In this document: positions 6,416 through 7,643 of the stretch, piece by piece
Numbering within the stretch: the first letter of the stretch is position 1
How the letters are laid out: each line of letters starts with the position of its first letter
Source: Candidatus Omnitrophota bacterium
Lineage (GTDB): Bacteria; Omnitrophota; Gorgyraeia; B26-G9
Length of the DNA stretch: 7,643 bases
Direction: 5' to 3'
Assembly: GCA_030630245.1 (NCBI GenBank)
Contig: DAOVNL010000033.1
Span: forward strand, 1 to 7,643
Made by a program: the position numbers and the translations under genes
Notes under the pieces: model-generated
Databases searched by the model: none
What the model saw: the letters and a program-made list of their open reading frames with translations, nothing else
Told to the model about the DNA's origin: nothing

Positions 6416-6724
6416 ATGAAAACAGGCGTTTCCTATATGGGGCATCATAATCCCCGGCATGTAAAAATTGATCTTAAGGATATTAAAGCCCTCGGCTGTG
6501 ATGATGTAATGCTTGCCGCGCAGGAAAACGACTTTGTGTATATGACCGGCACGATTGATTTTTTCCCAAAGCTTGCCAGAGAGCAGGGCCTTAGGCCGCT
6601 GGCGATATTCTGGGGAGCGGTTAATTATTTCGGCGGCGGAAAATCCAGCCAGTTTTTGCTCAAGCACCCTCAAGCGCATCAGGTAAATCAAGACGGTAGT
6701 TATAATCAGGCAGGATGCGCTTAA
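6416..6724 (+). CDS. N-terminal fragment of a TIM-barrel-like protein, probably truncated
   Basis: A 102-aa product whose ATG lies one base after the phosphatase stop. I do not recognise a named family. The order is that of the first strands and helices of a TIM barrel: strand TGVSYMG (3-9), helix HVKIDLKDIKALG (15-27), strand DDVMLAA (29-35), helix with DFFPKLAREQGL (48-59), strand RPLAIFWGAVNYFGGG (60-75), then SSQFLLKHPQAHQVNQDGS (77-95). Sequences of this style, as I recall them, continue for a further 200-300 residues, so this looks like a gene cut off early at QAGCA-stop. A +1 frame continues from about 6717 with AL, NELLSYDVLGFSCNYCKLG and further residues to about 6808, as if the ancestral frame persisted. 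No catalytic residues can be assigned. Alternatives are a real small protein or an assembly or sequencing indel. Confidence 0.6.
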   Translation: MKTGVSYMGHHNPRHVKIDLKDIKALGCDDVMLAAQENDFVYMTGTIDFFPKLAREQGLRPLAIFWGAVNYFGGGKSSQFLLKHPQAHQVNQDGSYNQAGCA

Positions 6725-6763
6725 TGAACTTCTAAGCTATGATGTTCTTGGCTTTTCATGTAA

Positions 6764-7189
6764 TTATTGCAAGCTCGGGTCAACTTTTGAACGCATTTTT
6801 TTTATTTGAGATCTTTCTTTTTTAAGTTTTAGCATTTTTTCTTTTGCTTTCTTTGAGCGGCGGTGTTTTTGCTTTCTTATTTTGGCAATATGTTTTTGCG
6901 CGCTGCTTTTTTCCTTTAAGATCATGGCTTCAATCTTTTTCGCCAGGATTCTTCTGGCAAAAAAGCGGTTTAAACTCTGAGAGCGCTCCTGCTGAGCCTT
7001 TACCTCTATACCCGAAGGCAGATGTTTTAGGTATACACAGGTGGATGTTTTGTTGACCTTCTGGCCTCCGGCACCGCCGGAACGAATAAAGCGCTCCTGC
7101 AAGTCCGATTCATTGATGCCGAGTTGCGCGAACGTTCTTCTTAATGCCGCTTCTTTTGCTTGACTTACCTTAAAACGTGCAGGCTGCAT
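6764..7189 (-). CDS. Peptide chain release factor-like ribosome-rescue protein (ArfB/MTRFR type)
   Basis: Complete 141-aa protein on the minus strand; AAGGAG (complement of 7195-7200) is five bases before ATG. It holds the class-I release-factor catalytic domain without the codon-recognition domain: RFIRSGGAGGQKVNKTST (33-50), with the GGQ motif at 41-43 that triggers peptidyl-tRNA hydrolysis in the ribosome. CVYLKHLPSGIEVKAQQERS (51-70) and the NR at 74-75 follow. A lysine/arginine-rich helical tail (97-136) would enter the empty mRNA channel, as in ArfB (YaeJ). Overall it looks closer to the mitochondrial C12orf65/MTRFR branch than to E. coli ArfB. The expected role is releasing nascent chains from ribosomes stalled without a usable stop codon. 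It is convergent with the operon ending at 6724, with only 39 bp between stops and no clear terminator. Confidence 0.93.
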   Translation of the reverse strand: MQPARFKVSQAKEAALRRTFAQLGINESDLQERFIRSGGAGGQKVNKTSTCVYLKHLPSGIEVKAQQERSQSLNRFFARRILAKKIEAMILKEKSSAQKHIAKIRKQKHRRSKKAKEKMLKLKKERSQIKKMRSKVDPSLQ

Positions 7190-7209
7190 AAAATCTCCTT
7201 TTGTTTATA

Positions 7210-7238
7210 ATATTACAATGTACCCCGCAGGCAGGCAA
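7210..7238 (-). promoter_or_regulatory. Possible minus-strand promoter of the rescue factor gene
   Basis: On the minus strand, TTGCCT (complement of 7233-7238) and TAATAT (complement of 7210-7215) are 17 bp apart, each matching consensus at four of six positions. It faces leftward, 21 bp before the start codon at 7189. It is a modest match. Confidence 0.35.
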
Positions 7239-7264
7239 GCCTTTTTACGCGCTTTTTTGTTTTC

Positions 7265-7293
7265 TTGAAAAAACAAGCTAAAAATTATATAAT
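7265..7293 (+). promoter_or_regulatory. Strong sigma-70-type promoter of the PAS gene
   Basis: TTGAAA (7265-7270, one mismatch) and a perfect TATAAT (7288-7293) are 17 bp apart, facing right. Transcription would start near 7300, leaving a leader of about 60 nt before the ATG at 7361. With the leftward promoter at 7210-7238 it makes a compact divergent promoter region. Confidence 0.7.
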
Positions 7294-7360
7294 AAAAATA
7301 TGTTATGAACCCTTCTTTTTATCGAGAAAACCTTTTTTGCAAGCATACAATTGAAGCATT

Positions 7361-7643
7361 ATGAAGAAAAAACAGCAGACAAGAGAAGATTTACTGGTTA
7401 AAATTGATTTTTTACAAAAGCGCGTGGATGAACTGGAAAACATGAAAACAGCCAGGTACCGCGCCCGGGAAGCTTTAAAGGAAACCGAATTGAGTTACCG
7501 CAATTTAAGCGAAGGGACCATTTCCGGAGTATATATAATTCAGGACAGTAAGTTTTATTATGTAAATTCTGCTTTAAGCGCTATGTTCGGATATATGCGG
7601 GATGAAATCATAAATAATCTGACCCCCGCATTACTGACATATC
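7361..7643 (+). CDS. PAS-domain signalling protein, N-terminal part (runs off the window)
   Basis: An open frame of 94 codons continues past the window end. An in-frame TGA at 7352-7354 excludes an upstream start, so ATG 7361 (MKKKQQTRED) is the first possible one. No good Shine-Dalgarno site is seen. Residues 5-45 are a charged heptad-like helix (LLVKIDFLQKRVDELEN and following), likely a coiled coil. Residues 46-94 begin a PAS domain: YRNLSEGTISGVYIIQDSKF, then YYVNSALSAMFGYMRDEI, then a LTPALL helix. The pattern (VN.AL..MFGY..DEI) is typical of PAS sensors in histidine kinases and diguanylate cyclases. No transmembrane helix precedes it, so the sensor is probably cytoplasmic. The output domain lies outside the window, so kinase, cyclase or phosphodiesterase cannot be decided. 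Confidence 0.88.
   Translation, partial: MKKKQQTREDLLVKIDFLQKRVDELENMKTARYRAREALKETELSYRNLSEGTISGVYIIQDSKFYYVNSALSAMFGYMRDEIINNLTPALLTY

Noticed and set aside
6335..6691. Minus-strand open frame of 118 codons opposite the phosphatase end and barrel fragment
   Set aside because: Low-information sequence with no ribosome binding site. The plus-strand reading has clear family motifs up to 6414 and barrel-like order after it.
6780..6800. Intrinsic terminator from the T8 run after the truncated gene
   Set aside because: The only adjacent stem is 4 bp (TCAA/TTGA), and the T run is inside the coding sequence of the convergent rescue factor.
7257..7276. Hairpin TTGTTTT/AAAACAA as a terminator
   Set aside because: The stem is almost all A/T, no T run follows on the plus strand, and it overlaps the -35 of the PAS gene promoter.
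1..7643. CRISPR array, IS element, phage or toxin-antitoxin system
   Set aside because: No spaced direct repeats, terminal inverted repeats, transposase or integrase motifs, or paired small genes were seen on either strand.

Overview
The window is an ordinary bacterial chromosomal segment. Introns and phage or plasmid core genes are absent, Shine-Dalgarno sites are clear, several sigma-70-type promoters are recognisable, and one strong intrinsic terminator is present. Gene content and protein style (a zf-TFIIB-type zinc ribbon next to a GIDE-like domain, a YkgJ-type cysteine-cluster protein, a long GroES-family protein, a PAS sensor) remind me of uncultivated Gram-negative lineages such as Omnitrophota or Elusimicrobiota. 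That placement is inference and weak.

Layout. (1) 112-1350 (+): complete RhlE-like DEAD-box RNA helicase. (2) 1351-1666: 316-bp gap with a good promoter and a foldable, partly tRNA-like segment just before the next gene. (3) 1667-2050 (+): YkgJ-type cysteine-cluster protein with its own GTG start and a 13-bp-stem terminator at 2113-2150. (4) 2227-2532 (+): small protein that looks like a winged helix, behind a near-consensus promoter. (5) 2611-3001 (+): apparent broken gene, with a zf-TFIIB-like zinc ribbon joined out of frame to a GIDE-like, membrane-anchored C-terminus. (6) 3127-4182 (+): MscS-family mechanosensitive channel. (7) 4377-6724 (+): run of four genes: GroES-family protein, MBL-fold hydrolase resembling RNase Z, inositol-monophosphatase-family phosphatase, and the N-terminal third of what looks like a TIM-barrel protein. 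(8) 6764-7189 (-): GGQ-bearing release-factor-like ribosome-rescue protein, convergent with the preceding run. (9) 7361-7643 (+): start of a PAS-domain signalling protein that runs off the window, divergent from the rescue factor, each with its own promoter.

Most genes are housekeeping or stress-linked: RNA remodelling, ribosome rescue, osmotic safety valve, chaperonin cofactor and sensory input. I do not see a defence system, CRISPR array, IS element or biosynthetic cluster. The most unusual items are the two damaged genes (2611-3001 and 6416-6724), the structured leader at 1569-1647, and the lone long GroES-like gene. No gene here clearly shows a new multi-gene system.
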